Part shown: one piece after another, positions 16,071 through 24,878 of the stretch
Layout of the letters: the number at the start of each line of letters is the position of its first letter
How positions within the stretch are numbered: the first letter of the stretch is position 1
Source: a virus
Length of the DNA: 27,003 nucleotides
IMG/VR virus record: IMGVR_UViG_3300042475_000520
Location: 1 to 27,003 of that record
Reading direction: 5' to 3' (one strand)
The notes under the pieces: model-generated
The model's input: only the letters and a program-made list of their open reading frames with translations
What the model was told of the DNA's origin: nothing
Databases searched by the model: none
Position numbers and translations under genes: made by a program

Positions 16071-17510
16071 TTAAATATTGCTCAAACCTTTGTACGTATA
16101 GAGACCGGTCGCCAGCTGAGACAGCGGTGAAGGTGAATACGTAGCGCCGACGGACGTGCCCGTGTTAGTTGTGGTTTGCGGTGTGATTGGAGCCATGCCG
16201 CGAATCTGCGTGCTGAGCCAATCCATTTGCTGTTTGGGATAGTTCTGCTCGTTGATGTACTGCTGTTGAGCAGCGTTAAGTTGCTGCTGCATTTGACCCT
16301 GCTGAGCCGCGCCCGCGCCTTCAAGTGACGCTACGTCAGCTGAGCGCATAGCTTGCTCCTGCTGTTGCATGTTGGCAAAATTCTGCAAAGCAGACATTTG
16401 TCGCGCGTAATCTTGAGCCTGAGCTGCTTGTGTAGCTTGAGCAGCGGTAAGACCGAACTGCTGTTGAGCCTGACCCGCGCTAGTCTGCATTTGGCCAAGG
16501 TTACCCAGCTGAGACATCTGTTGAGCTGTCATTTGACCGGCGGTTTGACCTAGGTTAGTCAAGTTTTGTTGCTGTTGACCGGTCAACGAACCTGCGGTCT
16601 GTGCGAGGTTCTGGTATTGACCAGCGCCTTGCAGAACACGAGACAAATCCGCACCCGAGATACTACCCACAGTGCCAGCCAATTGAGCTTGACGAGCGAG
16701 GTCTGCTTGAGAAGCGCCGAGCGCCTGACCGTAACCCTGTTGAGCAGCTTGAGCTTGCTGATTAAGAATAGCCTCTTGTGTATCACGCAGCGCACGTGAG
16801 CCGAACTCACCCATACGTGTGCCGCCAAACTGACCCGCCTTGATGAACTGGTCAGACACGGCAGGTAACAGGTTTTCGCTCAAATTACGAGCACCCTGCT
16901 TGGCGATGACGTCCATGACGCCTTGTTGGTACGGGCTGTCGTACTGACTGATACCTGATGCGGCACTTTTAGCGGCGGCTTGCAAGTAAGGGTTAGCGGC
17001 GGTTAAAGCCTTGTCAGACAGGGCTTCAGCGGTCGTCTGACCTGACTGCTGTAGGTAGGGATTAGCCGCACCCATGATGTTTTGCTGACCCGCTTGTGAC
17101 AAGTACGGCTGAGCCGCGCCCACGATGTCCATCTGACCGGCTCTATTGAAATATCCTTGACCCGCGTCTAGGTTTTTACCGACCAAATCTTGACGCAAAT
17201 ACTGACTTTGCGCCTGTTTTAACGCGTCAGCTGTACCTTTGCTGCCGAACTCGTACATGCCCGACTGAGCTTTGTCTAAGTCGCCTTGATAGAAACCTTG
17301 ATTAGCCTGAACCTGCTTGTATGCTTGCTGTTGTAGCGGTGACAATTCAGCCACAGTAGGCATGTCGTACGGCTGGTAAGGCGTATTGGCAATGTTCTGA
17401 GCGACTTGAATTTGGTTATAAATCGCATCCTGCATCCACTTCGGGGTCTCGGTGGATGACGTGGTGTAAGACGTAGCGGTCTGAGGCGACCCTTGGAATA
17501 AGCTGCCCAT
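16071..17510 (-). CDS. Gln/Ala-rich internal virion / ejection protein
   Basis: The 479-aa protein begins with a block (STETPKWMQDAIYNQIQVAQ, then TPYQPYD, then SPLQQQAY) common to ejection-type proteins of podovirus-like phages. Residues 80-180 repeat a Gly-Gln-Asn-Pro-Tyr-Leu theme (QPYLSQAGQ, NPYLQQSGQ, NPYLQAAA). Residues 250-430 are very rich in Gln and Ala and should form long helices or coiled coils. It lies between two other large internal proteins and is coupled to the previous gene by a TAATG overlap. Function is inferred from composition and position. Confidence 0.66.
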   Translation of the reverse strand: MGSLFQGSPQTATSYTTSSTETPKWMQDAIYNQIQVAQNIANTPYQPYDMPTVAELSPLQQQAYKQVQANQGFYQGDLDKAQSGMYEFGSKGTADALKQAQSQYLRQDLVGKNLDAGQGYFNRAGQMDIVGAAQPYLSQAGQQNIMGAANPYLQQSGQTTAEALSDKALTAANPYLQAAAKSAASGISQYDSPYQQGVMDVIAKQGARNLSENLLPAVSDQFIKAGQFGGTRMGEFGSRALRDTQEAILNQQAQAAQQGYGQALGASQADLARQAQLAGTVGSISGADLSRVLQGAGQYQNLAQTAGSLTGQQQQNLTNLGQTAGQMTAQQMSQLGNLGQMQTSAGQAQQQFGLTAAQATQAAQAQDYARQMSALQNFANMQQQEQAMRSADVASLEGAGAAQQGQMQQQLNAAQQQYINEQNYPKQQMDWLSTQIRGMAPITPQTTTNTGTSVGATYSPSPLSQLATGLYTYKGLSNI

Positions 17511-19318
17511 TATGCAACCCCTTTCAAATAGCTGAGAGGTGACTTGGCGTTAGGACTAAATTTACCCTTTGCCAACACTTTACCTTTATGTGAGCGGATC
17601 TTTCCGCGCATGGCGTCGAGGCGCTTAGCACCCTCTTTGTTAGAGCCATCGCCGAGCATTGCTACTGTTTCTGCGTCCATCACGTATTCACCATCTGAGA
17701 GTTTAGCATCAATGGTGTCTGCTCGACCAGAACCTGCTCCTTGAGCGAATCGGGCAACAGCTGACAGAGCGCCACCTCTTGCCATCGCAGGAGGATTGGT
17801 GGTCGCTGGTTGCATATTATAAGCGCCAGAAGTGATTTTTGGCCAACTCCGCGCCATGTATTCAGTCAGGCTAACATTGCTAGCATTAGCGTCACCCTGT
17901 AATTTGTTCCAATCCCAGCTGATTGAAGGGCGGTTAAAGTACTCCTGCTGCTCAGGGGACATCTTGCTGACCGCCTGTTGAACCTGCGGAGGAGCGCTAC
18001 CGAGGCTGCTCAGTAACGTGGCTCCCATTAGCGCGTTCTTCATTGTGAACGGGCTAGAACTACCGGTGGTCCCAGCTGTTTTAAGTTGTCCCAACGGAGA
18101 CTGCTGAGGTGCGTTCAAACCCACACCCATGTCTTGAGCGCCGTATCCGCCGGTTGCTATTGGCGCGGCTGGATTCGTCAAAGAATAATCGACTGAGAAA
18201 TTCTCGGGACCTTTGTAGCCCATTTCACCAGTCATAAAGTTTTTTGTTCCAAAGCCAGCTTCCGGCACGCCGCTGTATGAGTAATCTCCACCCTTAGGCA
18301 TCTTCAAACCTTCAATGACTGCGTCAGAAGGTTTCAAACCTATGTTGCTCTGTGTTTGAGCAGGACGAGACATACCGCTCGCCAGACCTGTTAACGCCCC
18401 GCCTAAAACGGCAGACTTGGGGTCGTAACCGGCAGTAATCATTTTACCGAACTGTTTACCACCCGCGCCAAGCGAAGCGTTACCGGTCAAGTCGCCGAGT
18501 TGTTGACCTGCGTAAGTACCTAGAGCGCCTGTAGCCGCACCTTTCAAGAAACCTTGACCAGACGCCACACCGCCCAGACCGCCAACGAGCGCATTACCTA
18601 AAACATTCTGACCGGCAGCGCCTAAATTCAAACCTAATCCGGTATTAGCAGCCCCGCCTACGTATTCACCTAGACCACCGCCTAAACCGCCCAACAATGC
18701 GCCTTTCAGCGGATCACCGCCGGTCAGAGCAGCCGTACCGCCGCCAATGACCGCACCACCCACCATGGTGGCGGCTGTACCGGTGAAACCCATAGAAGCG
18801 CCGATTGCAGAGCCAGCTCCAGGGACGATAAAGTCCAACGCAATCGGTAATGCAACAGCTAAAAACTTCTTGAGACTGAACTTGTACTCAGGTAACCCTG
18901 TGCGTGGGTTGATCGTTCCTGAGCCGCCCATACGCTTAAGCATCGCAGCTTCACGCGGATTGATATGCGCTAGCATCGTATCGCCGTGGCGACCTAAAGA
19001 AGCCAAGCCGCCTTTAGCGAACCCCTGCTGCTTACTGCGCTCTTGCATGCCGTACAACAACACCAACAGTGAGATGATCACTACGGGATCGAACTGCTCA
19101 GGTAGATCACCCTCTTCAACCATGTCATCTTTAACAGCAGAAGCAACAATCTCGGGATACTGTTCAGGGTTATTGAGCGCAAACTCAAGCATCTGCACGA
19201 GTTCATCTAAACCCTCACTCGTAATCGGCATGTCACCGATTTGATTCTCAAGCGTTAAAACCGCCTTTGAGAACCTTGGGTCGCTCTTTGCTATTTCAAG
19301 AATCTGTTGCTTATCCAT
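17510..19318 (-). CDS. Internal virion / ejection protein with Gly-rich membrane-active region
   Basis: The 602-aa protein has a helical N-terminus with a hydrophobic stretch at 79-90. A conserved block follows at 100-145 (FAKGGL, RHGDTMLAHINPREAAML, GGSGTINPRTGLPEY). Residues 155-315 are Gly/Ala-rich and hydrophobic with repeated GG pairs, suited to crossing or lining a membrane channel. The C-terminal block at 529-553 holds ADTIDAKLSDGEYVMDAE, a motif that recurs in phage tail and internal proteins. A GGAG lies 6 bases before the ATG. It is probably ejected into the host envelope with the DNA. Confidence 0.68.
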   Translation of the reverse strand: MDKQQILEIAKSDPRFSKAVLTLENQIGDMPITSEGLDELVQMLEFALNNPEQYPEIVASAVKDDMVEEGDLPEQFDPVVIISLLVLLYGMQERSKQQGFAKGGLASLGRHGDTMLAHINPREAAMLKRMGGSGTINPRTGLPEYKFSLKKFLAVALPIALDFIVPGAGSAIGASMGFTGTAATMVGGAVIGGGTAALTGGDPLKGALLGGLGGGLGEYVGGAANTGLGLNLGAAGQNVLGNALVGGLGGVASGQGFLKGAATGALGTYAGQQLGDLTGNASLGAGGKQFGKMITAGYDPKSAVLGGALTGLASGMSRPAQTQSNIGLKPSDAVIEGLKMPKGGDYSYSGVPEAGFGTKNFMTGEMGYKGPENFSVDYSLTNPAAPIATGGYGAQDMGVGLNAPQQSPLGQLKTAGTTGSSSPFTMKNALMGATLLSSLGSAPPQVQQAVSKMSPEQQEYFNRPSISWDWNKLQGDANASNVSLTEYMARSWPKITSGAYNMQPATTNPPAMARGGALSAVARFAQGAGSGRADTIDAKLSDGEYVMDAETVAMLGDGSNKEGAKRLDAMRGKIRSHKGKVLAKGKFSPNAKSPLSYLKGVA

Positions 19319-19330
19319 TTGTCACTCCAA

Positions 19331-19558
19331 TTAAGACAGCGATTGAGCAAACCGCTCAGCCCAGTCACGCCAATCATCAAAGTCGTAAGGTAGAGGGAAG
19401 TTTCTACCTAGCGAAGTATTGTTCAAAAACTGCATAGCCCAATTCTGCCAGTCGTCACCGTCAAGACGACTAAGCGCCCCGTAACTGTCCAGATCGAGCG
19501 CAATCTGATCAGCCCAGTCATGTAGCGACATGTAAGAGGGGCGAGTAATCGTGGTCAT
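19331..19558 (-). CDS. Small tryptophan-repeat protein of the structural operon
   Basis: This 75-aa acidic protein contains three copies of a short unit: SLHDWADQIALDL at 11-23, DDWQNWAMQFLNN at 35-47 and DDWRDWAERFAQS at 61-73. Each has the pattern [W/L]xxWAxx[I/F] and would form a short amphipathic helix, so the protein is probably a three-helix repeat. It overlaps the stabilization-protein stop by 4 bases (ATGA). The position suggests a small virion or chaperone-like protein working with the tail or ejection proteins. I do not know a named family for it. Confidence 0.72.
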   Translation of the reverse strand: MTTITRPSYMSLHDWADQIALDLDSYGALSRLDGDDWQNWAMQFLNNTSLGRNFPLPYDFDDWRDWAERFAQSLS

Positions 19559-21390
19559 CCGAGCACCGTCCTGTCGCCCGAGTCAATGTGTCCAATGATC
19601 TGACCCATCTGGTAATTACCACCTACCGCATTTGACTCAAAGCGTACACGCAACTCACGGCGTTGTTCTTTAAGCATCACGATCTGCTGGTAAGGCTCAG
19701 AGGCGGTCTCAGGGAATGAGAACACGCTGCTGAAAACTTCAGGCGCTCTAGCGTTAGCGCGACCAGTAACTTGAACCGTCATGGGACCGCTCTGTATGAA
19801 GTCAGGTTCAATTTCCGTTATGCGGACATATTCGTTCTTACCCTGAGGTAGTGAAGACAAGTCGGCTGTTTCAAAATAAGACTGGATGGGCAATGTTGAT
19901 TGACCTTCAATAGCATCAACACCTTGCTCATGAATCCAGACGCGATAGCCGCTCGCGGTAGGAATACAATCTGTCAGCAGAGGTGCGGCAAAGCCATTGT
20001 TGTAGCCGCCCGAGGCGCGACCGGAGGCGGGCAGCTCGGTGTCATACCAAGAGTTCTCGCGCACATTGTAAATAATGGCGTGCGTGCACTCTGTCGCATC
20101 ATCGCGTGGGTAGCACCACCAAATTTCACCGAAATGAGGCACTTTGAACGCAAACACTTTTGCTCTCTGGCTCTCATTGATGTTGTCAAAAAAGTAGTTC
20201 AGGTTCATCTGGTTAGGTACTTCACGCACCACGCCATTGAACATCAGGAAGCGGTCAACACCGCACCAGAAAAACACGCCATCATAGTCTACCACGCAGT
20301 CAGGTGACATGATAGAAGTGTCCGTGGCGATCGTGTCAAACTGAAATACGGTAGCGCCGCCTGTGAAAGTTGCACGAATCACAGCGTCATAAGCCCAGAA
20401 CAGACCCGCTGGCGCTGAGCCTGAACCTGCTCGCAGAGGCATACCCTTGACAATCTTCTGACCCCAGACACGCGCTATCCCTGAACCTGAGCCGCTGAGA
20501 TCAGTAAAGTCACCAGGAACAGACCAGCCAATAATACCAGCTGTACCGTAGTAAAACAGGTAAGGGAACAGCATCACGATGCCGCCGGTGGTGTTAGCCC
20601 CAGCAGGTAAAGGGATCTCTACTAACGGCGCGGTTCCTAGAACATCACCGTAAAAAATCTGACCGCCGGTGTCATTACAGACACATTGCAAATTAGGCGC
20701 TACATGCGCAATGATAGAGTTATATGTGGTTGATGCGTCATAGGATGTCTGGAACATCCATTGGTTGTAAGCAGAGCTAACCAAAGCATTTGCGCCACCA
20801 GTCATGTTAGTTACTGTGGTTGTGATCGTTGTCGTGTTAGCAACCACCACAAACCCGTTAGTAGCTTGCCCAGCAGTTGCGGCTGTGATGGTGATTACCG
20901 CTCCAACAGCAACAGCACTGTAGTTTGGCGTAGATGCAAATGCTGTAATGTTTGCCGCAACAGCCGTAGCCGTTGTAGCCAAGTCAGTCGTAAAAGAAAC
21001 TGAGCCTGATGTAATTGTCACGCCGTTAACCGTGATGCTATCAACTGATCCAGCCCCGCCACCCGTCAAAGTAACTGTTCCGGTTGCGCTAACCGCAACA
21101 GGGGTTCTGTTGCTAATGACAGAGCTGTTTTTAGTTGTGTCAATCGTAAAACGCTCAACAGTAGACGCGCCCGCTGAATGGCAATACTGCAAGCTCTGCT
21201 GGGTAAAGCTGTTGAAGCCGCGAGAGATTTCTGTCAAGTATTTATTGATAGATCGATAGCCGAGAATCTTTCTAGGAAGCCCGCGCTGAAACCTGACCCA
21301 CTGTCCGTCAATGTAAAAGTCACCGTCGTACTTAGTGCCGTCTCGCTTAATACCGGCGAGAGACTTCAGGACTATCGTGGATTCAGGCAT
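19555..21390 (-). CDS. P22 gp10-like tail / packaged DNA stabilization protein with inserted Ig-like domain
   Basis: The 611-aa protein opens with a block (YDGDFYIDGQWVRFQRGLP, then RKILGYRS) typical of the stabilization and tail-hub proteins that close the portal of podovirus-like phages. The core, from about 207 on, is rich in beta strands with Trp/Tyr pairs (FFWCGVDRFLMFNGVVREVPN, IWWCYPRDDA) and fits a beta-propeller. Residues 103-199 break the core with a Thr/Val/Ala-rich stretch (TVNGVTITSGSVSFTTD and GAVITITAATAGQATNGF) that looks like an Ig-like or surface-decoration domain. It is coupled to the fibre-like gene by a one-base overlap. Confidence 0.76.
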   Translation of the reverse strand: MPESTIVLKSLAGIKRDGTKYDGDFYIDGQWVRFQRGLPRKILGYRSINKYLTEISRGFNSFTQQSLQYCHSAGASTVERFTIDTTKNSSVISNRTPVAVSATGTVTLTGGGAGSVDSITVNGVTITSGSVSFTTDLATTATAVAANITAFASTPNYSAVAVGAVITITAATAGQATNGFVVVANTTTITTTVTNMTGGANALVSSAYNQWMFQTSYDASTTYNSIIAHVAPNLQCVCNDTGGQIFYGDVLGTAPLVEIPLPAGANTTGGIVMLFPYLFYYGTAGIIGWSVPGDFTDLSGSGSGIARVWGQKIVKGMPLRAGSGSAPAGLFWAYDAVIRATFTGGATVFQFDTIATDTSIMSPDCVVDYDGVFFWCGVDRFLMFNGVVREVPNQMNLNYFFDNINESQRAKVFAFKVPHFGEIWWCYPRDDATECTHAIIYNVRENSWYDTELPASGRASGGYNNGFAAPLLTDCIPTASGYRVWIHEQGVDAIEGQSTLPIQSYFETADLSSLPQGKNEYVRITEIEPDFIQSGPMTVQVTGRANARAPEVFSSVFSFPETASEPYQQIVMLKEQRRELRVRFESNAVGGNYQMGQIIGHIDSGDRTVLG

Positions 21391-22595
21391 CAGTAAGTCC
21401 CACCATTAACAACGCCCGCAGGAGCAACACCTAGCACAGTCCAAGCCGCTTGTTGATTAGCTGCTTCAAAAATAGGGATACCTACCGCCGTGCCGCCAAG
21501 GTTAATCAATGCGCCGCCCGCCGTAGTAGCCCCTGTACCGCCCTGTGCGACCGTAATTGGGAAACTCGCAGTAGTGGTGTCTGCATCGACAACGTCAGTG
21601 CCGTCACAGTAATAAATACCTCTTGAACCTTGGGCTACGGCCACACCCGTTCCGGCAGAAGTTCTAACAGTGAGCGTGTAAGCGCCGGTGGTAGAATTGT
21701 CAATCCAATACTGTTGAACAGTGGCGGGGACAATTACTGTTCGGTTACCGGTCAAAATGCCGGTGAACTTATAAACGATTCGGTTCAGCTCTGAACCAGT
21801 CAGTGTGTACGTACCAGTACCCGCAATTGCGATCACCGTGTAGTCAAACACAAAGACAGAAGCCTGACCAAACCCTAGCGTGTAGAAGTTTGTACCGTCG
21901 CTGATGATCACGGACGATTCAGTAGGCTGGTAGTTTTTTGTTGCCAACCCGTCGATTGTGTTGATACCAGAAGGTGTCAGTACAACCTGACCACCACCTG
22001 AGTTACGCAAATACATGAACCAGTTGTTACCCACGGTAGCAGCGCTAGGTAGGGTCAAAGTCCCTGACCCTGACCCTGTCCACAGGTACATTTTGGCGCG
22101 GTCTGAGTCCCCTGCAATGTAGTCAGTGTTGAACTGCGTAATAGGCACTGATTGAGACAACAGCGTACCAACCGCCACAATACCAGTACCAGCAAGCGCA
22201 GAAGCGTTAGCCTCAGATACCGTAGCGCCAAACTGCAATGACTCCCACAAACCATTTGTTGTGGTGTTGCTAGTCAAATAAATTTGATACACCGTTCCAG
22301 CGGCAATTGAAGCGACTTGCGTGCCACCGGCGTTCTTAACTATGAAAGTTTGTGCGCCTTGATTGTTGAACAGAATAGTGTTACCGACACCGCTTTTCTG
22401 AGCATCTGGCAAAAAGATTGACCGTCCTGCGTTAGTAGCTGTTACGTCAATAATACGGGTCGCGAGGTTGACGTTAGTAGAGGTTTCCTCCGGCCAACTC
22501 AACACAACATCGGTGGTCGTCAGCGTTATTGCGCTGTAGCTAATTTCGCTCGGGTAGATGTTTGCACCACCAAAGACATCGGTATAAATAGGCAT
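21390..22595 (-). CDS. Tail fibre-like / virion surface protein
   Basis: The 401-aa protein is beta-rich and full of Thr, Gly, Ser and Val, with several similar blocks around SAATVGNNWFMYLRNSGG, ISDGTNFYTLGFG and YCDGTDVVDAD. Near residues 352-372 it has QGGTGATTAGGALINLGG, a motif typical of phage tail fibres. I see no chaperone domain or enzyme. It probably forms a trimeric fibre or decorates the tail. It lies between the adaptor and the tail stabilization protein, with one-base overlaps on both sides. Confidence 0.73.
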   Translation of the reverse strand: MPIYTDVFGGANIYPSEISYSAITLTTTDVVLSWPEETSTNVNLATRIIDVTATNAGRSIFLPDAQKSGVGNTILFNNQGAQTFIVKNAGGTQVASIAAGTVYQIYLTSNTTTNGLWESLQFGATVSEANASALAGTGIVAVGTLLSQSVPITQFNTDYIAGDSDRAKMYLWTGSGSGTLTLPSAATVGNNWFMYLRNSGGGQVVLTPSGINTIDGLATKNYQPTESSVIISDGTNFYTLGFGQASVFVFDYTVIAIAGTGTYTLTGSELNRIVYKFTGILTGNRTVIVPATVQQYWIDNSTTGAYTLTVRTSAGTGVAVAQGSRGIYYCDGTDVVDADTTTASFPITVAQGGTGATTAGGALINLGGTAVGIPIFEAANQQAAWTVLGVAPAGVVNGGTY

Positions 22596-23227
22596 TACGC
22601 TTCACTCCTGTTTGCTGAGCGATCCATGATACGTTTCAGGTCTTCTCCGTTGAGAGCCTGAGCAGCACGGTCGTACATGGCTTGCCAAGTCTGAATACGC
22701 TCGTCTTTTTTAAGGAACGGGGTGGCTTCTAGCAGCGTTGCGTAAAGCAGCACATCAGGTGCGTATTCAGTAAGCCAGTTGGTTTGTAAATCATCACCCA
22801 GAAGGGCAGGTTGTTCATAGTACAGAATCTCAAGAGTCTGCACTGCAGAAGGCGACGGGGTTATCAACCAATGTTGGTAATCATAGTCAGCGTAAAACTG
22901 CGGAGCAGCGGTCTGAGCCTCGTTAGGCCAATAACTGCGGCAGTACTCGTATGAACGAGCGAAAATAGGTGACCCGTTGACCGTCATGCTGATTGTGTCG
23001 CGCCACCGGTCAGGCTTGAGGTAGACAGCTACGCCGACAGACAAAGGAGTTGACACTGCGCGGATAAACCCCTGAATTTTAAGTTCGCGGGCGATACGGC
23101 GCTCACCTAATGTGATTAGGCGAGGTAGCTGGTCGTAAACGATCTGGTCGCTCTCTTGCGTGAAACCACGTTCAAGGTAGCGGCGCACGTCCACCAGCAG
23201 ACTGTCGTACGTCATGCTATAGCTCAT
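22595..23227 (-). CDS. Phage adaptor / head-to-tail connector protein
   Basis: The 210-aa protein resembles the adaptor proteins that sit under the portal ring. It has a helical N-terminus with VYDQLPRLITLGERRIARELK at 30-50, then YLKPDRWRDTISM at 69-81, and a C-terminal helical part with WLTEYAPDVLLYATLLEATPFL. It is followed by the tail proteins, as expected. It has its own promoter-like site and GGAG 6 bases before the ATG. Family recognition is from motif memory. Confidence 0.75.
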   Translation of the reverse strand: MSYSMTYDSLLVDVRRYLERGFTQESDQIVYDQLPRLITLGERRIARELKIQGFIRAVSTPLSVGVAVYLKPDRWRDTISMTVNGSPIFARSYEYCRSYWPNEAQTAAPQFYADYDYQHWLITPSPSAVQTLEILYYEQPALLGDDLQTNWLTEYAPDVLLYATLLEATPFLKKDERIQTWQAMYDRAAQALNGEDLKRIMDRSANRSEA

Positions 23228-23277
23228 AAATACTCCATGGGTATTAGCCGCTGATTCAGCATGCGCCGTTTTGATGA

Positions 23278-23307
23278 ATTATAACCTTGAAACAAGTTTC
23301 AAGGCAA
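23278..23307 (-). promoter_or_regulatory. Promoter-like site before the adaptor and tail genes
   Basis: Read leftward, TTGCCT (23307-23302) and TATAAT (23283-23278) are separated by 18 bases. The -10 box is perfect and the -35 box matches 4 of 6. It lies in the 90-base gap between the holin and adaptor genes, the longest in the right arm. It would start a transcript for the adaptor, tail and ejection genes. Confidence 0.5.
23285..23304. promoter_or_regulatory. 20-bp palindrome between the -35 and -10 boxes
   Basis: CCTTGAAAC and GTTTCAAGG are exact complements separated by AA, at 23285-23304, inside the spacer of the promoter-like site. As DNA it is a good operator. As RNA read leftward it could fold an 8-bp stem with a CUUG loop, but the following TTATAATTC is a poor U-tract, so it would be a weak terminator for the lysis genes at best. 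Confidence 0.55.
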
Positions 23308-23317
23308 ATTGAAAGTG

Positions 23318-23755
23318 TCACTTACTGGCGACGCCCTTGGTCTTCTCAAACGAGCGCATACCCGCGATACCCAAGATACCTGACAATATCACCCAAAGTT
23401 GATCGGCTTCAAGCACCGGTGGGGGATCCATACCGACAGGAACCCAGCCCATAGCCTGCAAGTATTTCCACGCCCACTGAAACAAAGGGTAGAGCAAAAA
23501 CTGATACGCCATCGCCGCCACGCCGATCCACCCGATAGCGGGTCGCCAGCCAGAGACGAACACGCTAGACGAAGCGGCTTCAATTTTGTTGACCTCAATT
23601 TGCGCTAGATCAGTGGCTTGGTCGATGCGTTTTTCTTCAAGATCTAGCTTCCGCTGCTCGATCTCCATCTCCATCTTTTCTTTGTCAGTGGTGATCAAGT
23701 CACCCGCGACTTTACCTACGGCTTCAATGATTGATCCAACAGCTAGCAAGCTCAT
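23318..23755 (-). CDS. Holin of the 3-TM superfamily
   Basis: The 145-aa protein matches the 3-TM holin family also seen in gene transfer agents. It has a charged helical stretch at 23-60, then FVSGWRPAIGW at 66-76, a hydrophobic AMAYQFLLYPLFQWAW at 81-96 and a C-terminal LWVILSGILGIAGMRSFEK at 120-138. It would form the membrane lesion that ends the infection and releases or activates the endolysin. The start overlaps the endolysin stop by four bases (ATGA), which couples the two lysis genes. Confidence 0.86.
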   Translation of the reverse strand: MSLLAVGSIIEAVGKVAGDLITTDKEKMEMEIEQRKLDLEEKRIDQATDLAQIEVNKIEAASSSVFVSGWRPAIGWIGVAAMAYQFLLYPLFQWAWKYLQAMGWVPVGMDPPPVLEADQLWVILSGILGIAGMRSFEKTKGVASK

Positions 23756-24267
23756 GCTAAACCTTTCAATGTGCGGTTAATCCAACCCTTGAGAAATTTA
23801 ACCTGCACGGGGTTTTTGTTGCATATCTCAACATAACGGGCAATTTTAGCCAAAGCGTAAGATTCTTTAAAGCGCTGACCGTCTGTGATTTGGTTCAGCT
23901 TCTCTATAGTTTTAGCCCCGATACCACCATCAGGCGTAGCACCTACGACCAGTTGAGCTAGCTTGACCGCCATACCCATACCGGCGTTTACGCCGAAGTT
24001 GAAGATAGAATTAGCAACTTCTTGATTGGCAATCTCGTTGCCGCGCATTTTGTCCCAGAACTCAACGCGGTAGAACTCCCTCACCATAGGTGTCAAAGAG
24101 CCGCCGAACTCTTTCTTGTCTACTAGCGCCCAGCCGTTCCACTGAGGATTTTTGTTACGAGCAATGCCGGCATAAGTCATACCGCCGGTGTCACCAGGAA
24201 CTTCGTGGAGGACGTAGCCGCCCTCATCTCTGATCATTTGCTCAAAAGCTGGTTCAAACTGCGCCAT
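23752..24267 (-). CDS. Endolysin, glycoside hydrolase family 108
   Basis: The 171-aa protein has the GH108 N-terminal signature: IRDEGGYV with catalytic Glu15, then PGDTGGMTYAGIAR at 24-37. A peptidoglycan-binding_3-like C-terminal half follows, with NSIFNFGVNAG and GATPDGGIGAKT. It should cleave peptidoglycan glycan strands. No signal peptide is visible, so it needs the downstream holin. It starts one base inside the upstream stop. Confidence 0.88.
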   Translation of the reverse strand: MAQFEPAFEQMIRDEGGYVLHEVPGDTGGMTYAGIARNKNPQWNGWALVDKKEFGGSLTPMVREFYRVEFWDKMRGNEIANQEVANSIFNFGVNAGMGMAVKLAQLVVGATPDGGIGAKTIEKLNQITDGQRFKESYALAKIARYVEICNKNPVQVKFLKGWINRTLKGLA

Positions 24268-24878
24268 TACTGTTTACTCCTTGAAAGCATGGTGGCTGCA
24301 ATATCCATCATTGTTCTCGTTACTTGAATGTCGGCTGGTTCACTATCCCAACCCACAGTAATCTGGCCTACAAATCTGTTTGGGTCAGGTGGAATACTAA
24401 TTCGGCAAGTGTAGGCAACCCCCTTGGCGATGTACCACAAGCCCATTTCGGACTGCGCCGAACGGTATTCCCCGCAAGGTATCTCACTAGCCATCAGCTT
24501 CACCACATCTGCGTTGTTGGCTGCGTTTTGAGTAAACAAACCCACATCCAGCCCATCGTTGGTTTTGTCTCGGCCTTCTTTGGTGTAAGCGCGATACAGC
24601 ACTCGAGTTCCAAACATTGGGTTTACTTTGAACACAGCGACAATAGTGGCGTTGGTGGTTTTAAATAAATGAGCAGCAGCATCTTCTACCCTGTCCTCAA
24701 CAATGCTTGGCATCTTCTTGGACTCTTTGTACGCACCCATTAACAGTTCTTGGTTTTGCCAAACAAAGTACCCAGAGAACGCAAACACCGCCATGAGTAT
24801 CAGCGCGAACAGTTTAAACGGGCTATCTACATAAGACAGCACCTTGCTTAGTATGTCTGCTGGCTTTTCGTCACTCAT
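24267..24878 (-). CDS. Membrane-anchored protein of the lysis region (unknown)
   Basis: The 203-aa protein has one clear membrane segment at about 21-40 (FKLFALILMAVFAFSGYFVW), followed by a soluble domain of about 155 residues with two Cys (IPCGEY, AYTCRI) that could pair outside the cytoplasm. The N-in orientation would put the domain in the periplasm. It lies right before the endolysin with a one-base overlap, so a lysis role such as antiholin, spanin-like or inhibitor is possible. I do not recognise the soluble domain. Confidence 0.7.
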   Translation of the reverse strand: MSDEKPADILSKVLSYVDSPFKLFALILMAVFAFSGYFVWQNQELLMGAYKESKKMPSIVEDRVEDAAAHLFKTTNATIVAVFKVNPMFGTRVLYRAYTKEGRDKTNDGLDVGLFTQNAANNADVVKLMASEIPCGEYRSAQSEMGLWYIAKGVAYTCRISIPPDPNRFVGQITVGWDSEPADIQVTRTMMDIAATMLSRSKQ

